Positions 1-8,148 of a DNA stretch of 19,159 bases are shown here, piece by piece. The notes beneath the pieces are model-generated. The model did no database searches and was not told the DNA's origin. It saw only the letters and a program-made list of their open reading frames with translations. A program made the position numbers and the translations under genes. This DNA comes from Mobilitalea sp. (GTDB taxonomy: Bacteria; Bacillota_A; Clostridia; Lachnospirales; Lachnospiraceae). The stretch lies in NCBI GenBank assembly GCA_029974875.1, contig JARKQP010000595.1, positions 1 to 19,159 of the forward strand, in the 5' to 3' direction. Position 1 is the stretch's first letter; the number at the start of each line of letters is the position of its first letter.

Positions 1-261
1 GCAGATGTAGCTGAATTTGTAGGTAAGAGCAAGGTCTATATTTCAACAAAATTCAAATCCGAACTTGGTTTTAGCCTGAATGACTATATAACACGCAGAA
101 AAATAGAAGAAGCAAAGAGCCTGCTATGCTTTACAGATAAACCCATATCTGAAATCAGCAGCTATCTTTGCTTCTCAAGTCAAAGCTATTTTCAAAATGT
201 CTTTAAAAAAGTAACCAAGCTAACTCCTCAAAAATACCGGGAAAAGGGACATAAGCTTTAG
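1..261 (+). CDS. AraC-family transcriptional regulator, C-terminal DNA-binding domain (5' end outside window)
   Basis: The reading frame is open from the first base and ends at a TAG at 259-261, giving the last 86 residues. They form the C-terminal part of an AraC/XylS DNA-binding domain: the first helix-turn-helix region (DVAEFVGKSKVYISTKFK), the linker helix (YITRRKIEEAKSLL), and the second helix-turn-helix with the typical FSSQSYFQNVFKK and a terminal LTPQKYREK. The N-terminal sensor or receiver part is outside the window, so neither effector nor target can be named. It could be a sugar-sensing AraC protein or a YesN-type response regulator. It is the only + strand gene and converges on the DeoR-type gene, with 23 bp between the two stop codons. 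Confidence 0.93.
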   Translation, partial: ADVAEFVGKSKVYISTKFKSELGFSLNDYITRRKIEEAKSLLCFTDKPISEISSYLCFSSQSYFQNVFKKVTKLTPQKYREKGHKL

Positions 262-284
262 AGTCCTGTGCCCACTGAAGGTTC

Positions 285-1055
285 TTACGTGTCTGCCACA
301 ATAATGTTAGCCCCAAGCTCGGTTAATTTTTTATGGATATCCTTATCTAAATTTGAATCTGTTATAATGCCTGTTACATCCCTGGCATGGGCATAGCTGA
401 TCAGGCTGAATTTGCCGAATTTAGAGGAATCCGCCAGCACATAGGTTTTTGCAGCGGCCTCCATAACGCTTTTTTTCATGCCGGTTTCCGAGGTGTTACC
501 CACATATAAATAACCGTCTTCCCCAATTGCATTTAAACCTAAAAATGCAATATCCACCTTAAAGTGATGCATCTGTTCAACAGCCAAAGCCCCCCTTGTT
601 GACCTGGTATTCCTCTCCAGGTCACCGCCGATTAATAAGACGGAAACAAACTCACGGGCCATAAGCTCATTTGCTATATTTAGTCCATTGGTTACCACAG
701 TAAACCGATCCTCATACTGCATATGCTTTGCCACATTGTAGGTGGTCGTTCCCGAATCTATGAACAGCTTACTTCCCTGCTTCAGCAAGGACAGCGCTTT
801 TACGGCTATTATGGTCTTTAGGTCCTCATTACGTGCAATACGTTTTTCATAAGGGGGCTCGCTTATGCGGCTTCCCTCTGCCAGCATCGCTCCCCCATGG
901 GTACGTATAATATCATACTTCCCCGCAAGGTTGTCCAGATCCCTTCTAACCGTCATATCAGTAACATTGAACATTCGACAAAGCGTATTGATTTCTACTG
1001 AACCATCCCTCTGCAATAACTCGTAAATTTTCTTAAGCCTCGTATCCTTCAACAT
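285..1055 (-). CDS. DeoR/GlpR-family transcriptional repressor
   Basis: This 256-residue protein has the normal length of the DeoR family. Residues about 5-57 form the winged helix-turn-helix, with recognition helix VTDMTVRRDL (31-40) followed by the family's IRTHGGA. Residues about 75-235 form the DeoRC sugar-phosphate sensor: IDSGTTT (99-105), VTNG (121-124), GGD (143-145) and DSSKFG (209-214). The ATG is preceded by AAGGAGGAG at good spacing, which fixes the start. Such repressors usually release DNA on binding a phosphorylated sugar or triose intermediate. The gene lies just beyond the terminator of the kinase/aldolase/DHA-kinase operon, so that operon is its likely target (inference). 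It appears to have its own promoter at 1106-1134. The effector cannot be read from the sequence. Confidence 0.93.
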   Translation of the reverse strand: MLKDTRLKKIYELLQRDGSVEINTLCRMFNVTDMTVRRDLDNLAGKYDIIRTHGGAMLAEGSRISEPPYEKRIARNEDLKTIIAVKALSLLKQGSKLFIDSGTTTYNVAKHMQYEDRFTVVTNGLNIANELMAREFVSVLLIGGDLERNTRSTRGALAVEQMHHFKVDIAFLGLNAIGEDGYLYVGNTSETGMKKSVMEAAAKTYVLADSSKFGKFSLISYAHARDVTGIITDSNLDKDIHKKLTELGANIIVADT

Positions 1056-1105
1056 CTATGAATCTCCTCCTTACGCTATAATTCCAGATAATCCCTGTAT
1101 GGCAA

Positions 1106-1134
1106 TTAATACAAATGTTCAATGATTTCATCAA
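1106..1134 (-). promoter_or_regulatory. Candidate sigma-A promoter for the DeoR-type gene
   Basis: On the minus strand TTGATG (1129-1134) and TATTAA (1106-1111) are separated by exactly 17 bp. Each matches the consensus at 4 of 6 positions. The -10 lies about 50 bp upstream of the start codon. The element sits between the terminator of the preceding operon and the regulator gene, where a promoter is expected. The match is moderate and this AT-rich stretch could give other candidates. Confidence 0.4.
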
Positions 1135-1187
1135 TCCAACGCATCATCACCTAATAATATTACATATTATAGATTAATAAATCAAGC

Positions 1188-1240
1188 AAAAATATGGAGT
1201 ATGGCAATACAAAAACTGCTTCATATCACCATACGCCATA
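1188..1240 (-). terminator. Intrinsic terminator of the sugar ABC / kinase / aldolase / DHA-kinase operon
   Basis: Minus-strand RNA reads TATGGCGTATGG, a 24-nt loop, then CCATACTCCATA followed directly by five Us. The arms (1229-1240 and 1193-1204) pair over 12 positions with one mismatch. The stem begins 11 nt after the stop codon of the DHA kinase gene. Position, stem and U-tract together support a Rho-independent terminator, although the loop is longer than usual. Confidence 0.75.
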
Positions 1241-1251
1241 CTGTTGTTTTA

Positions 1252-3012
1252 TTATTTAATCATGTTAGCTATATCGGTAAATATAACCCCCAAGCCAAAG
1301 GCTCCCGCATCCGGATAGCCAATACTTCTTTCGCCCACGGTTCCCGCCCTTCCCATACGGGCAACTATTTTTTTCGTAGCCTCCGCACCGTCTACGGCCG
1401 CCTTTGCCCCTTCGGCAAAAATTTCCTGTAAAGCTGCACCTTCCGCTGCCATCCTGCTCCAGGTATCCGCACATGGAACCAATGCATCAATTAGGGTTTT
1501 GTCTCCCGGTACGGCTCCCCTTCCAAAGGAGCGTTCACCGGTGGCTTGGATTCCCTTCACCGCCGCCTGCAGCATTTCTGCAATTTCCACCGCTGATAAT
1601 TCTGTCTTTCCCGAGACCTTCTTCCCGGCTGCACGAAATGCCGAGCCCCAGATGGGTCCGGAGGCTCCGCCGCAGTATTCCATGATAACCATGGAGCACG
1701 CCTCCAAAAAGCTTCCCATGTCTTGGGAGTGTTTATTGACGATTTCCTTCCACTCTCTCTTTAACTGTTTAAAGCCTTTGGCGACACTCATACCAAAATC
1801 ACCGTCTCCTGCGTGGGAGTCCAGCTCACAGAAGGGAATTTCATTGGAGATAATGCACTCACTCATACGGTCAACAATATAGATTAGATTATTAAGGGAC
1901 AGGACATTCCCTTCCATATTCCTATAATGCTCCGCTGTCTCTACCCTGAAATTGACCTCTGTTTCCTCCCTGCCGCTGTTCCCATCCTCCGCAAAGCTTA
2001 TGGGAAACACCGAAGCCCTTACGCAAAGAGCCGGTGTCTCACAAGGCTGCTCCAATAAATCTTTCAATTCTTCATCCAGCTTCAGGATTGAGACAGATAC
2101 TCCTGCCATATCGATACTGGTCATATAATTGCCGACAAAATTCCTTGAGATTTTGACATGGCTCCGGTTCAATTCATTTAAGACAGAATGGTTCATCAGA
2201 TACAGTTCCTGTAACGGAGTTGCGCCAAAGCCATTAATTAAAACAGCCAGCTCATCCCCTTCCGATATCAATAAATCCTTCTGCAATGCTGTCACCATTC
2301 TTTTTGCCAGCTCATCCGCAGGGATTAATTGTTCTCTCTGAATACCTGGCTCGCCGTGGATCCCGACACCAAATTCAATTTCCTCCGGACCAAGCCCGAA
2401 GGTCGGGGTTCCCTTCGCAGGTACAGTACAGGAGGTCAGTGCAACTCCAATGCTTCTTACATTGCTGATTGCCTTTTCCGCAATTTCCTTCACCCGCATC
2501 AGGTCATAACCCTTTTCGGCCGCCGCTCCTGCAATTTTATGTACCAGCACCGTTCCTGCCACCCCGCGGCGCCCTACTGTATACAAGCTGTCCTGGACGG
2601 CAATGTCATCATCCACCCGGACATACTCCACCTGAATCCCGTCCTCGCCAGCCAGATATGCTGCATTCTTGAAATTCATCATATCTCCGCTATAGTTTTT
2701 GATGATCAAAAGGGTTCCTTTCCTGCCGGCAGTTTCCTTAATCGCCTGATATACCTGGATCTGTGACGGGGATGCAAATACATCCCCACATACTGCGGCG
2801 TCCAGCATTCCTTTTCCGACAAATCCGGCATGTGCCGGTTCATGCCCGCTGCCGCCGCCGCTTATGAGGCTTACCTTATCTTTATTTTGATTTTTTTTTG
2901 AAATCACTTTGTATTTGGGATTAAACTTCAGTTCCGGATGAGCCAGAACCATCCCCCTGCACATTTCCATTACAACCGTTTCCGGTTTATTCATGAATTT
3001 TTTCATCTTCAT
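1252..3012 (-). CDS. ATP-dependent dihydroxyacetone (glycerone) kinase, one-piece DhaK-DhaL fusion
   Basis: Phosphorylates dihydroxyacetone, or a related short ketose or glyceraldehyde, with ATP. Residues about 1-340 are a DhaK domain with the glycine-rich GGGSGHEP (52-59) and GIHGEPG (217-223), whose His219 should form the hemiaminal with the substrate. Residues about 365-586 are DhaL: Asp398, Asp403 and Asp405 have the spacing of the Mg-ATP-binding aspartates, and GGASG (448-452) and PGDKTLID (502-509) follow. Having K and L in one chain without DhaM is the ATP-dependent type (Citrobacter or eukaryotic) rather than the PTS-dependent type. The frame is open upstream to an ATG at 3054, but family alignment and an AAAGG-type site favour 3012 (586 residues) or 3006. 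It is the last gene of the operon, 116 nt after the aldolase. Erythrulose kinase or triokinase activity is possible, because close homologues differ in substrate. Confidence 0.93.
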   Translation of the reverse strand: MKMKKFMNKPETVVMEMCRGMVLAHPELKFNPKYKVISKKNQNKDKVSLISGGGSGHEPAHAGFVGKGMLDAAVCGDVFASPSQIQVYQAIKETAGRKGTLLIIKNYSGDMMNFKNAAYLAGEDGIQVEYVRVDDDIAVQDSLYTVGRRGVAGTVLVHKIAGAAAEKGYDLMRVKEIAEKAISNVRSIGVALTSCTVPAKGTPTFGLGPEEIEFGVGIHGEPGIQREQLIPADELAKRMVTALQKDLLISEGDELAVLINGFGATPLQELYLMNHSVLNELNRSHVKISRNFVGNYMTSIDMAGVSVSILKLDEELKDLLEQPCETPALCVRASVFPISFAEDGNSGREETEVNFRVETAEHYRNMEGNVLSLNNLIYIVDRMSECIISNEIPFCELDSHAGDGDFGMSVAKGFKQLKREWKEIVNKHSQDMGSFLEACSMVIMEYCGGASGPIWGSAFRAAGKKVSGKTELSAVEIAEMLQAAVKGIQATGERSFGRGAVPGDKTLIDALVPCADTWSRMAAEGAALQEIFAEGAKAAVDGAEATKKIVARMGRAGTVGERSIGYPDAGAFGLGVIFTDIANMIK

Positions 3013-3064
3013 CCCACGCCTTTCCATACCCGGCAGCCTATCTAAAAGGGGCATGCCTAATTCG

Positions 3065-3083
3065 TAAGGTTATATATAAGGTT
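3065..3083. repeat. Short direct repeat (TAAGGTT x2, 12-bp period) in the aldolase-DHA kinase spacer
   Basis: TAAGGTT occurs at 3065-3071 and 3077-3083, separated by ATATA, in the 116-nt spacer before the DHA kinase gene. It forms an AT-rich core containing the palindrome TTATATATAA. This is the longest spacer among the last four genes of the operon. The function is unknown. It could be a protein site or chance. Confidence 0.3.
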
Positions 3084-3128
3084 CCTTCCACCTCTGCTGT
3101 ATGTACCTGGATCTGCTGCTATCCCAAA

Positions 3129-3998
3129 TTATTTATTTTGAAAAACGTTAATGATATGCTTTGCCCGGTCCTTCATTATGGATTTTGCATTTGCAGCAAT
3201 TTCATGGTAATAGACCGGCGCCGTCGCGGCCTTAATCTGCGCTTCAATACTTTCATTGGCAGAGGTACCGATTCCTGTAAAATAGTTGAACTTTCTAATG
3301 CCTGCATCGATGGCATTCTTAATCTGGACTTCATCCACTCCCGTTGTTCCGTGCATGACCAGCCCCACCTCCGGCACAAGACTGTGGATCTTCTTTACTC
3401 TTTCAATATCCAGAACCGGTTTTTCTACAAAGAAGCCATGAACTGTTCCAAAGGAAATCGTCAGCATATCAACATTTGTCTTCTTACAAAACTCCTCTGC
3501 TTCCTCCGGTACTGTATAGTACTGCTCAATATTGTCAATCCCCACTCCGAATTCCGTACAGCCGCCAATGCCCTCAATATTGCTGGGCATCTTACCAACT
3601 TCCGCTTCCACAATAATGCCCAGGGAATGTGCGATCTGCGTAAAATTTTTTACTTCTTCTATATTTTGTTCAAAAGGGAGGTGTGCACAATCATACATAA
3701 TCGAAGTAAACCCATTGCGGACCGCCTTCATTACATAATTCATGTCTGTACCGTGATCCAGATGTATGATAACCGGCACCTTTGCCTTCTCGGCAAAACG
3801 TACCATCAAGGGGCCAAATACATCAATTGGCGCAAATGGTTCGTGGGTCTGGGCATGGCTGAGCATTACCGGGGCTCCGGCCTCTTCCGCCGCCTCAATC
3901 ACTGCCTGGATCCCTTCCAATGTAGTCGCGTTAATACCTGCTATGGCATAATTGTTTATTTCTGCATCCTTTAATATCTCTTTTGGGTTAACTAACAT
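3129..3998 (-). CDS. Class II (zinc) aldolase of the fructose/tagatose-bisphosphate aldolase family
   Basis: A 289-residue (beta/alpha)8 aldolase, normal family length. Visible catalytic features are Asp81-His82 in HLDHGTD (proton donor and zinc ligand), VEAEVG (130-135, acidic metal-site residue), His187 in FGTVHG and His216 in MHGTTG (zinc ligands). The strand-8 phosphate loop reads KFNYFT (236-241) where family members usually have NV(A/N)T. The family cleaves ketose 1-phosphates or 1,6-bisphosphates to dihydroxyacetone phosphate plus an aldehyde. The frame is open further upstream, but that part overlaps the kinase gene. ATG 3998 has AGGAGG at good spacing and begins with the typical MLVNPKEILKDA, so it is the start. 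It lies 14 nt after the FGGY kinase and before the DHA kinase, pointing to retro-aldol cleavage of the kinase product. The substrate cannot be assigned as tagatose, fructose or another sugar from sequence alone. Confidence 0.92.
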   Translation of the reverse strand: MLVNPKEILKDAEINNYAIAGINATTLEGIQAVIEAAEEAGAPVMLSHAQTHEPFAPIDVFGPLMVRFAEKAKVPVIIHLDHGTDMNYVMKAVRNGFTSIMYDCAHLPFEQNIEEVKNFTQIAHSLGIIVEAEVGKMPSNIEGIGGCTEFGVGIDNIEQYYTVPEEAEEFCKKTNVDMLTISFGTVHGFFVEKPVLDIERVKKIHSLVPEVGLVMHGTTGVDEVQIKNAIDAGIRKFNYFTGIGTSANESIEAQIKAATAPVYYHEIAANAKSIMKDRAKHIINVFQNK

Positions 3999-4012
3999 AA
4001 TCTGCCTCCTAA

Positions 4013-5509
4013 TTATTTGAAATTGTACATTAATGTGTAAAGCCTCTTGTATTTTTCGAAATGCTTCTGATACCTCCCATGTCTGTCCGGATCCGGCGAA
4101 TACCGCTTCTTTACTTTGACCAGCTTTCGTACCGCTTCTTCCAGGGTTGTAAAAACCCCCGCTGCCGTTGCGGCAAGGATCGCACATCCCAATGTCCCGG
4201 ATTCATGATTTTCTAATACAACCATTTCCTTATTAAAGATATCCGCCCTCAGCTGCAGGGTATATTCTGATGCTGCTCCGCCGCCGGTTACGCAGATTGA
4301 TTTGGTATCCGGCTGAAAAGGCTGCAGCGTTTCATATGCCATCAGCATCTGGTACGCAATTCCTTCTTTGATTGCCTGATATATCTCATAAGGGGATGTA
4401 TGGATTGTCAGTCCCCAGATCAGTCCCTTCGCATCGTAATCGATATGGGGATTTCCCGAGGAACCGAATTGGGGGAGTACAATCAGACCCGAGGGGTCTG
4501 TTGACAGATTTTGGTCCATATGCAAAAAGAAGTCCTCCTGATTCCTGTTACACTTATCACGGATTCCATCGAATAACGTGTCCCTGGACCAATTCATCAA
4601 TACACCGCAGGTAGTAACCTCGATCAGGGTCAAATAGGAATCGGGAAACATATACGGGACACAGCTTAGGTGATTCTCAACCATATAAGGAGTCCGGATT
4701 AATCCAGGCAGCATCAACAGCATTACCTCACAGGTCCCATGCCCATCCTCTCCCTGGTCTGTTGAAACCACTCCACTGCCAAGTGCCGCACAATTCTGGT
4801 CATGTCCTCCGGCAACAACAACGGCAGCTGCTGATAATCCAAGTCTTTCTGCCATCTCAGGAGTAACGGTTCCGACTACGGTTCCTGACAGAACCGGTTC
4901 GGACAGCTTTTCAGGAAAAATGCCTGCATAGCCCAAAAGCCGCTTTGACCATTCCTTCTTTTCAATATCAAAGGCCATACTTCTTGAGGCTGAGGAATAA
5001 CTAACCTTTCTCTGGCCCGTGAGCTGGTACCCCACATAGTCTTCATAGAAAAAGATGAACCTGGCTGCTTCAAAAACATTGGTATTTTCGTGCATCCACA
5101 TAAATTTAGGAAGGGAAAACATCTCGCTCAAAGGCAGGCCTGTTATATTCATGATCTCTTCCGGCGAGATATGCTGCTCCAGCTTCTTACATTCTGCAAT
5201 GCCTGTTTTATCACCGGTCACCATGGAATTACACAGTACCACTCCCTGCCCATCAATACAAACCACGGATTCCCCCAGGCTTGCAACTGCGAGTGCCTCT
5301 ATTTTCTCGGGACATTTTTCTGCTGTTTCCTTAATGACTGACTGTACGCTCTCCCAAACTGTTACCGGATCAAGCTCCCTATGACCATGGCTGCCTGTTT
5401 CCCTGTATTCTCTTTTGCTATGTGCCAATACCCTGCCATGTAAATCATATGCAACCATTTTGCACCCGCTTGTTCCGACGTCAATCCCTGCAAATGCCAA
5501 TCCAGTCAC
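4013..5509 (-). CDS. FGGY-family carbohydrate kinase (xylulokinase-like)
   Basis: A 498-residue ATP-dependent sugar or polyol kinase of the usual FGGY length. The N-terminal ATPase loop is GIDVGTSG (8-15). GGHDQ (234-238) supplies the catalytic base Asp237. GTCE (258-261), GGGA (409-412) and ESGTLG (436-441) form the nucleotide side. The substrate motif usually seen near residue 97 (W-x-D-x-R type) is replaced by MVTGDKT, so the substrate may not be a common pentulose or glycerol. The start given is a GTG preceded by GGAAGG at short spacing. A TTG at 5500 with AGGTGA upstream would also give a family-like beginning (MAFAGIDVG). It lies 21 nt after the permease and 14 nt before the aldolase, clearly one operon. 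Calling it xylB would be over-annotation. Confidence 0.9.
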   Translation of the reverse strand: MTGLAFAGIDVGTSGCKMVAYDLHGRVLAHSKREYRETGSHGHRELDPVTVWESVQSVIKETAEKCPEKIEALAVASLGESVVCIDGQGVVLCNSMVTGDKTGIAECKKLEQHISPEEIMNITGLPLSEMFSLPKFMWMHENTNVFEAARFIFFYEDYVGYQLTGQRKVSYSSASRSMAFDIEKKEWSKRLLGYAGIFPEKLSEPVLSGTVVGTVTPEMAERLGLSAAAVVVAGGHDQNCAALGSGVVSTDQGEDGHGTCEVMLLMLPGLIRTPYMVENHLSCVPYMFPDSYLTLIEVTTCGVLMNWSRDTLFDGIRDKCNRNQEDFFLHMDQNLSTDPSGLIVLPQFGSSGNPHIDYDAKGLIWGLTIHTSPYEIYQAIKEGIAYQMLMAYETLQPFQPDTKSICVTGGGAASEYTLQLRADIFNKEMVVLENHESGTLGCAILAATAAGVFTTLEEAVRKLVKVKKRYSPDPDRHGRYQKHFEKYKRLYTLMYNFK

Positions 5510-5530
5510 CTACCTTCCATTTCCTATCTA

Positions 5531-6493
5531 TTAGCTTGCTTTTCTTCTTTTTATGATATCTAAATATACGGCAAACAATACAATAATTCCTTTTACAACC
5601 AGCTGCCAGAAGGAATTGATATTCAGAAGATTCAGGCCGTTACTGATTACGCCGATAATCAGGGTGCCAATAACAACTCCCCCAATCCTGCCAATACCCC
5701 CTGTCATACTGACACCGCCGAGGACACATCCTGCTATCGCATCTAATTCGCCCCCGGATTGGACCGATGGCTGCCCGGAATACATTCTGGCAGCAAGGAT
5801 AACACCCGCAAAGCCTGACATAAATCCTGAGATTGTATAAACAATGATTTCTATTTTCTTAATGGGAATACCGGAGAATTTCGCAGCCTCCCTGTTTCCG
5901 CCAAGGGCATATACATAAGTACCGAATTTACTCCTGTTAAGTACAATTGAGATAACTCCCACGAAAAGGACAAGATAAATGATTGGAAGGGGAATCGCTC
6001 CCAAATATCCTGTTCCGATGCTTGCAAAGTCATCCTCCATACACCGGACCGGTAAGCCTCCGCTATAGATATAAGCAATACCTCTTACAATATTCATGGT
6101 ACACATGGTAACAACAAAGGGCGCGATACCTGTTTTAGCAATAACCGTCCCGTTCACCGCACCAACCAGGACCCCGGATAAAACACCAAGAAGGATTGCT
6201 ACCGGAATCGGCAGCCCGGAATTGATAAACCCGACACATAAGGTTCCGCTTAATGCAACCACTGAACCAACGGACAGGTCAATACCTCCCAGAATAATGA
6301 CCAATGCCATACCAAGAGCCATGGTGGTATTGGTGGAAATCTGCCTGCCGACACTTAAGGCATTGTCCACGGTCAGAAAAACCGGGGACATAAAAGCGAT
6401 AATTGCACCGATAATAAACAACGCTGCCAGGATACCAAGATTCTCCCCGAAGAAACCAATGGCCCCACCTTTATATTTCAATTTATTTCCCAT
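5531..6493 (-). CDS. Ribose-type ABC transporter permease (RbsC-like)
   Basis: A 320-residue, very hydrophobic membrane protein of the BPD_transp_2 family (ribose, xylose, AI-2 type importers). The conserved signature [15 protein letters not shown] follows the early membrane segments. ALGGNREAAKFSGI is the cytoplasmic coupling region that contacts the ATPase. GELDAIAGCVLGGVSMTGG lies before the last segments. Roughly eight to ten membrane helices are expected. An upstream in-frame ATG at 6514 exists, but ATG 6493 has GGGAGGAAACAGTC in front and is the better start. It overlaps the end of the ATPase gene by 11 bp, showing translational coupling. It should form the homodimeric channel for the RbsB-like and RbsA-like proteins encoded just upstream. 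Confidence 0.94.
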   Translation of the reverse strand: MGNKLKYKGGAIGFFGENLGILAALFIIGAIIAFMSPVFLTVDNALSVGRQISTNTTMALGMALVIILGGIDLSVGSVVALSGTLCVGFINSGLPIPVAILLGVLSGVLVGAVNGTVIAKTGIAPFVVTMCTMNIVRGIAYIYSGGLPVRCMEDDFASIGTGYLGAIPLPIIYLVLFVGVISIVLNRSKFGTYVYALGGNREAAKFSGIPIKKIEIIVYTISGFMSGFAGVILAARMYSGQPSVQSGGELDAIAGCVLGGVSMTGGIGRIGGVVIGTLIIGVISNGLNLLNINSFWQLVVKGIIVLFAVYLDIIKRRKAS

Positions 6494-7988
6494 GACTGTT
6501 TCCTCCCGTAGCAAAGTACATAATACGTTCCTGTGAAAATTCTTCCCTTTGTAATTCTCCGGTGATACTTCCCTCCGAGGTTACATAGATTCTATCGCAC
6601 ATGTTGATTAATTCCGGCAGCTCCGAGGAGATAAGAATTACTGCCATTCCTTTCCTGGCCAGGTCATCAATGATCGTGTAAATTTCTGCTTTTGCACCTA
6701 CATCCACACCCCTGGTCGGTTCATCCAGGATTAAAATCTCGGGTGAGGTTGCCAGCCATTTTGCCAAAACCACCTTCTGCTGGTTTCCACCGGACAGATT
6801 TGCAATCATCTGCCTTGCCGTCGGTGTTTTAATGGAAAATGCCTTAATATACCGGTTGACGATCTCATCCCTCTTTTTCTTATTCACTGCTATTCCTTTT
6901 TTGTACTGATCCTGAATCGTTACCGTAAGATTAAATTCCACCGTGTTTTTGAGAATTAAGCCCTCTTTTTTTCTGTCCTCCGGGATCAGTGCAATTTTAT
7001 GATTAATGGCATCTTTTACATTTTTGAGCTTTACTTCCTTCCCATCCACAAAAATCTGGCCGGATTCCAGTTTATCCACTCCAAAAACCGCTTTCATGAT
7101 TTCGCTCCTGCCCGCTCCAACCAATCCCGCAAAGCCAACAATTTCACACCTTCTGATATTGAAAGAAACATCCTGGAATGTACCCTTCTTATTCAAACCC
7201 TTAACTTCAAATGCGATATCCCCAATGGAATGCTCTGTCCGGCTATAGTATTCCGTCAGCTCCCGGCCAACCATCAGGCTGATCAATTCATCCATACAGG
7301 TATCTTTTGTTACCTTAGTATCAACATAAGCTCCATCACGCAATACTGAAATGCGGTCCGATATGGTAAATAACTCATTTAATTTATGGGAAATGTATAT
7401 TACACTTACCTTTTGCTGCTTCAGCTTCCGAATAATTTCAAACAAATGCTCTACTTCTTTTTCCGCCAGGGAAGAGGTTGGCTCATCCATCACGATTATT
7501 TTAGACTGGAAGGATACCGCCTTAATAATCTCCACCATCTGCTGCTGTGCAATGGATAAGCTTCTTACATTTTTCGTCACATCGATATTAAGTCCAAGGG
7601 CATGCACCATTTTGGACGCTTCCCGGTTCATTTTTTTAATGTCCTTCATGCCGAATTTATTAACCGGCTCCCTGCCCAGAAAAATGTTTTGGGATATACT
7701 GATATCCTGGACAAGGACAATTTCCTGATGAATAATACTGATACCTTTTTTCTGGGCATCCTTCACGCCCTCAATACTGGCCTCTTCCCCATCAATCCAG
7801 ATCTTGCCTGCATCAGCTTTATAGATCCCTCCCAGCACTTTGATCAACGTGGATTTTCCTGCTCCGTTTTCGCCCAACAGCGCATGGCATTCTCCTATTT
7901 GTAAAGAAAACTTCACACCCTTTAAGGCATAAACACCAGAAAAATGTTTTTCAATACCTTCCATTTTCAATACAACATCATTGCCCAC
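6483..7988 (-). CDS. Ribose-type ABC transporter ATPase with two nucleotide-binding domains (RbsA-like)
   Basis: A 501-residue tandem ABC ATPase, the normal length for RbsA/MglA/XylG proteins. NBD1 has an intact Walker [10 protein letters not shown] (39-47), a reduced signature SLSIAQQQ and Walker B IIVMDEP (164-170). NBD2 has the degenerate Walker A GLVGAGRS (288-295) typical of this subfamily, a full signature LSGGNQQ (398-404) and Walker B ILILDEP (418-424). It powers sugar import with the following permease. The start is a GTG preceded by AAAGGGGG at 7-nt spacing. It lies 160 nt after the binding-protein gene, a spacer containing hairpins, and overlaps the permease gene. The sugar is not readable from the ATPase. 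Confidence 0.95.
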   Translation of the reverse strand: MGNDVVLKMEGIEKHFSGVYALKGVKFSLQIGECHALLGENGAGKSTLIKVLGGIYKADAGKIWIDGEEASIEGVKDAQKKGISIIHQEIVLVQDISISQNIFLGREPVNKFGMKDIKKMNREASKMVHALGLNIDVTKNVRSLSIAQQQMVEIIKAVSFQSKIIVMDEPTSSLAEKEVEHLFEIIRKLKQQKVSVIYISHKLNELFTISDRISVLRDGAYVDTKVTKDTCMDELISLMVGRELTEYYSRTEHSIGDIAFEVKGLNKKGTFQDVSFNIRRCEIVGFAGLVGAGRSEIMKAVFGVDKLESGQIFVDGKEVKLKNVKDAINHKIALIPEDRKKEGLILKNTVEFNLTVTIQDQYKKGIAVNKKKRDEIVNRYIKAFSIKTPTARQMIANLSGGNQQKVVLAKWLATSPEILILDEPTRGVDVGAKAEIYTIIDDLARKGMAVILISSELPELINMCDRIYVTSEGSITGELQREEFSQERIMYFATGGNSHGK

Positions 7989-8060
7989 AGCTGGTCCCCC
8001 TTTCTTCTATGAGTGTTCCCGGATTCCCTTTCCATACAGCAGTAAAGATATGTGCAGGAG

Positions 8061-8102
8061 GTTCCCGGAAATTACCTTTTCAGGAACGGAGGGACAATCC
8101 CT
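8061..8102 (-). promoter_or_regulatory. Tandem hairpins between the binding-protein and ATPase genes (RbsB-type operon)
   Basis: In the 160-nt spacer two inverted repeats stand close together. AGGGA-CAA-TCCCT spans 8090-8102. At 8061-8087, GTTCCTG pairs with CGGGAAC on the RNA (7 bp, one G-U). Neither is followed by a U-tract on the minus strand, so they are not classic terminators. Similar hairpins after binding-protein genes often protect the upstream mRNA from 3' decay or thin out downstream expression; that role here is inference. No riboswitch is recognised in the rest of the spacer. Confidence 0.45.
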
Positions 8103-8148
8103 TAGGAAGCCCCCCGCCCAGATTAAATATTATCTATCCGTATAACAA

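Noticed and set aside
247..266. GGAC...GTCC stem across the AraC stop codon as a bidirectional terminator between the convergent AraC and DeoR genes
   Set aside because: Only four outer base pairs plus a 3-bp inner stem, with no U-tract on the + strand and only CUUUU on the minus strand. Too weak to annotate.
3138..3974. Long + strand open frame opposite the aldolase gene
   Set aside because: It is antisense to a clear zinc aldolase, its translation resembles no family, and no ribosome site or promoter supports it. The same holds for the other + strand frames opposite the minus-strand genes.
3999..4187. Upstream extension of the aldolase frame by 63 codons
   Set aside because: It overlaps the C-terminal coding part of the FGGY kinase, has no family similarity, and the internal ATG 3998 has a strong ribosome site.
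4013..5509. Naming the FGGY kinase xylB (xylulokinase)
   Set aside because: The family is clear, but the substrate motif is atypical and no xylose isomerase lies in the operon.
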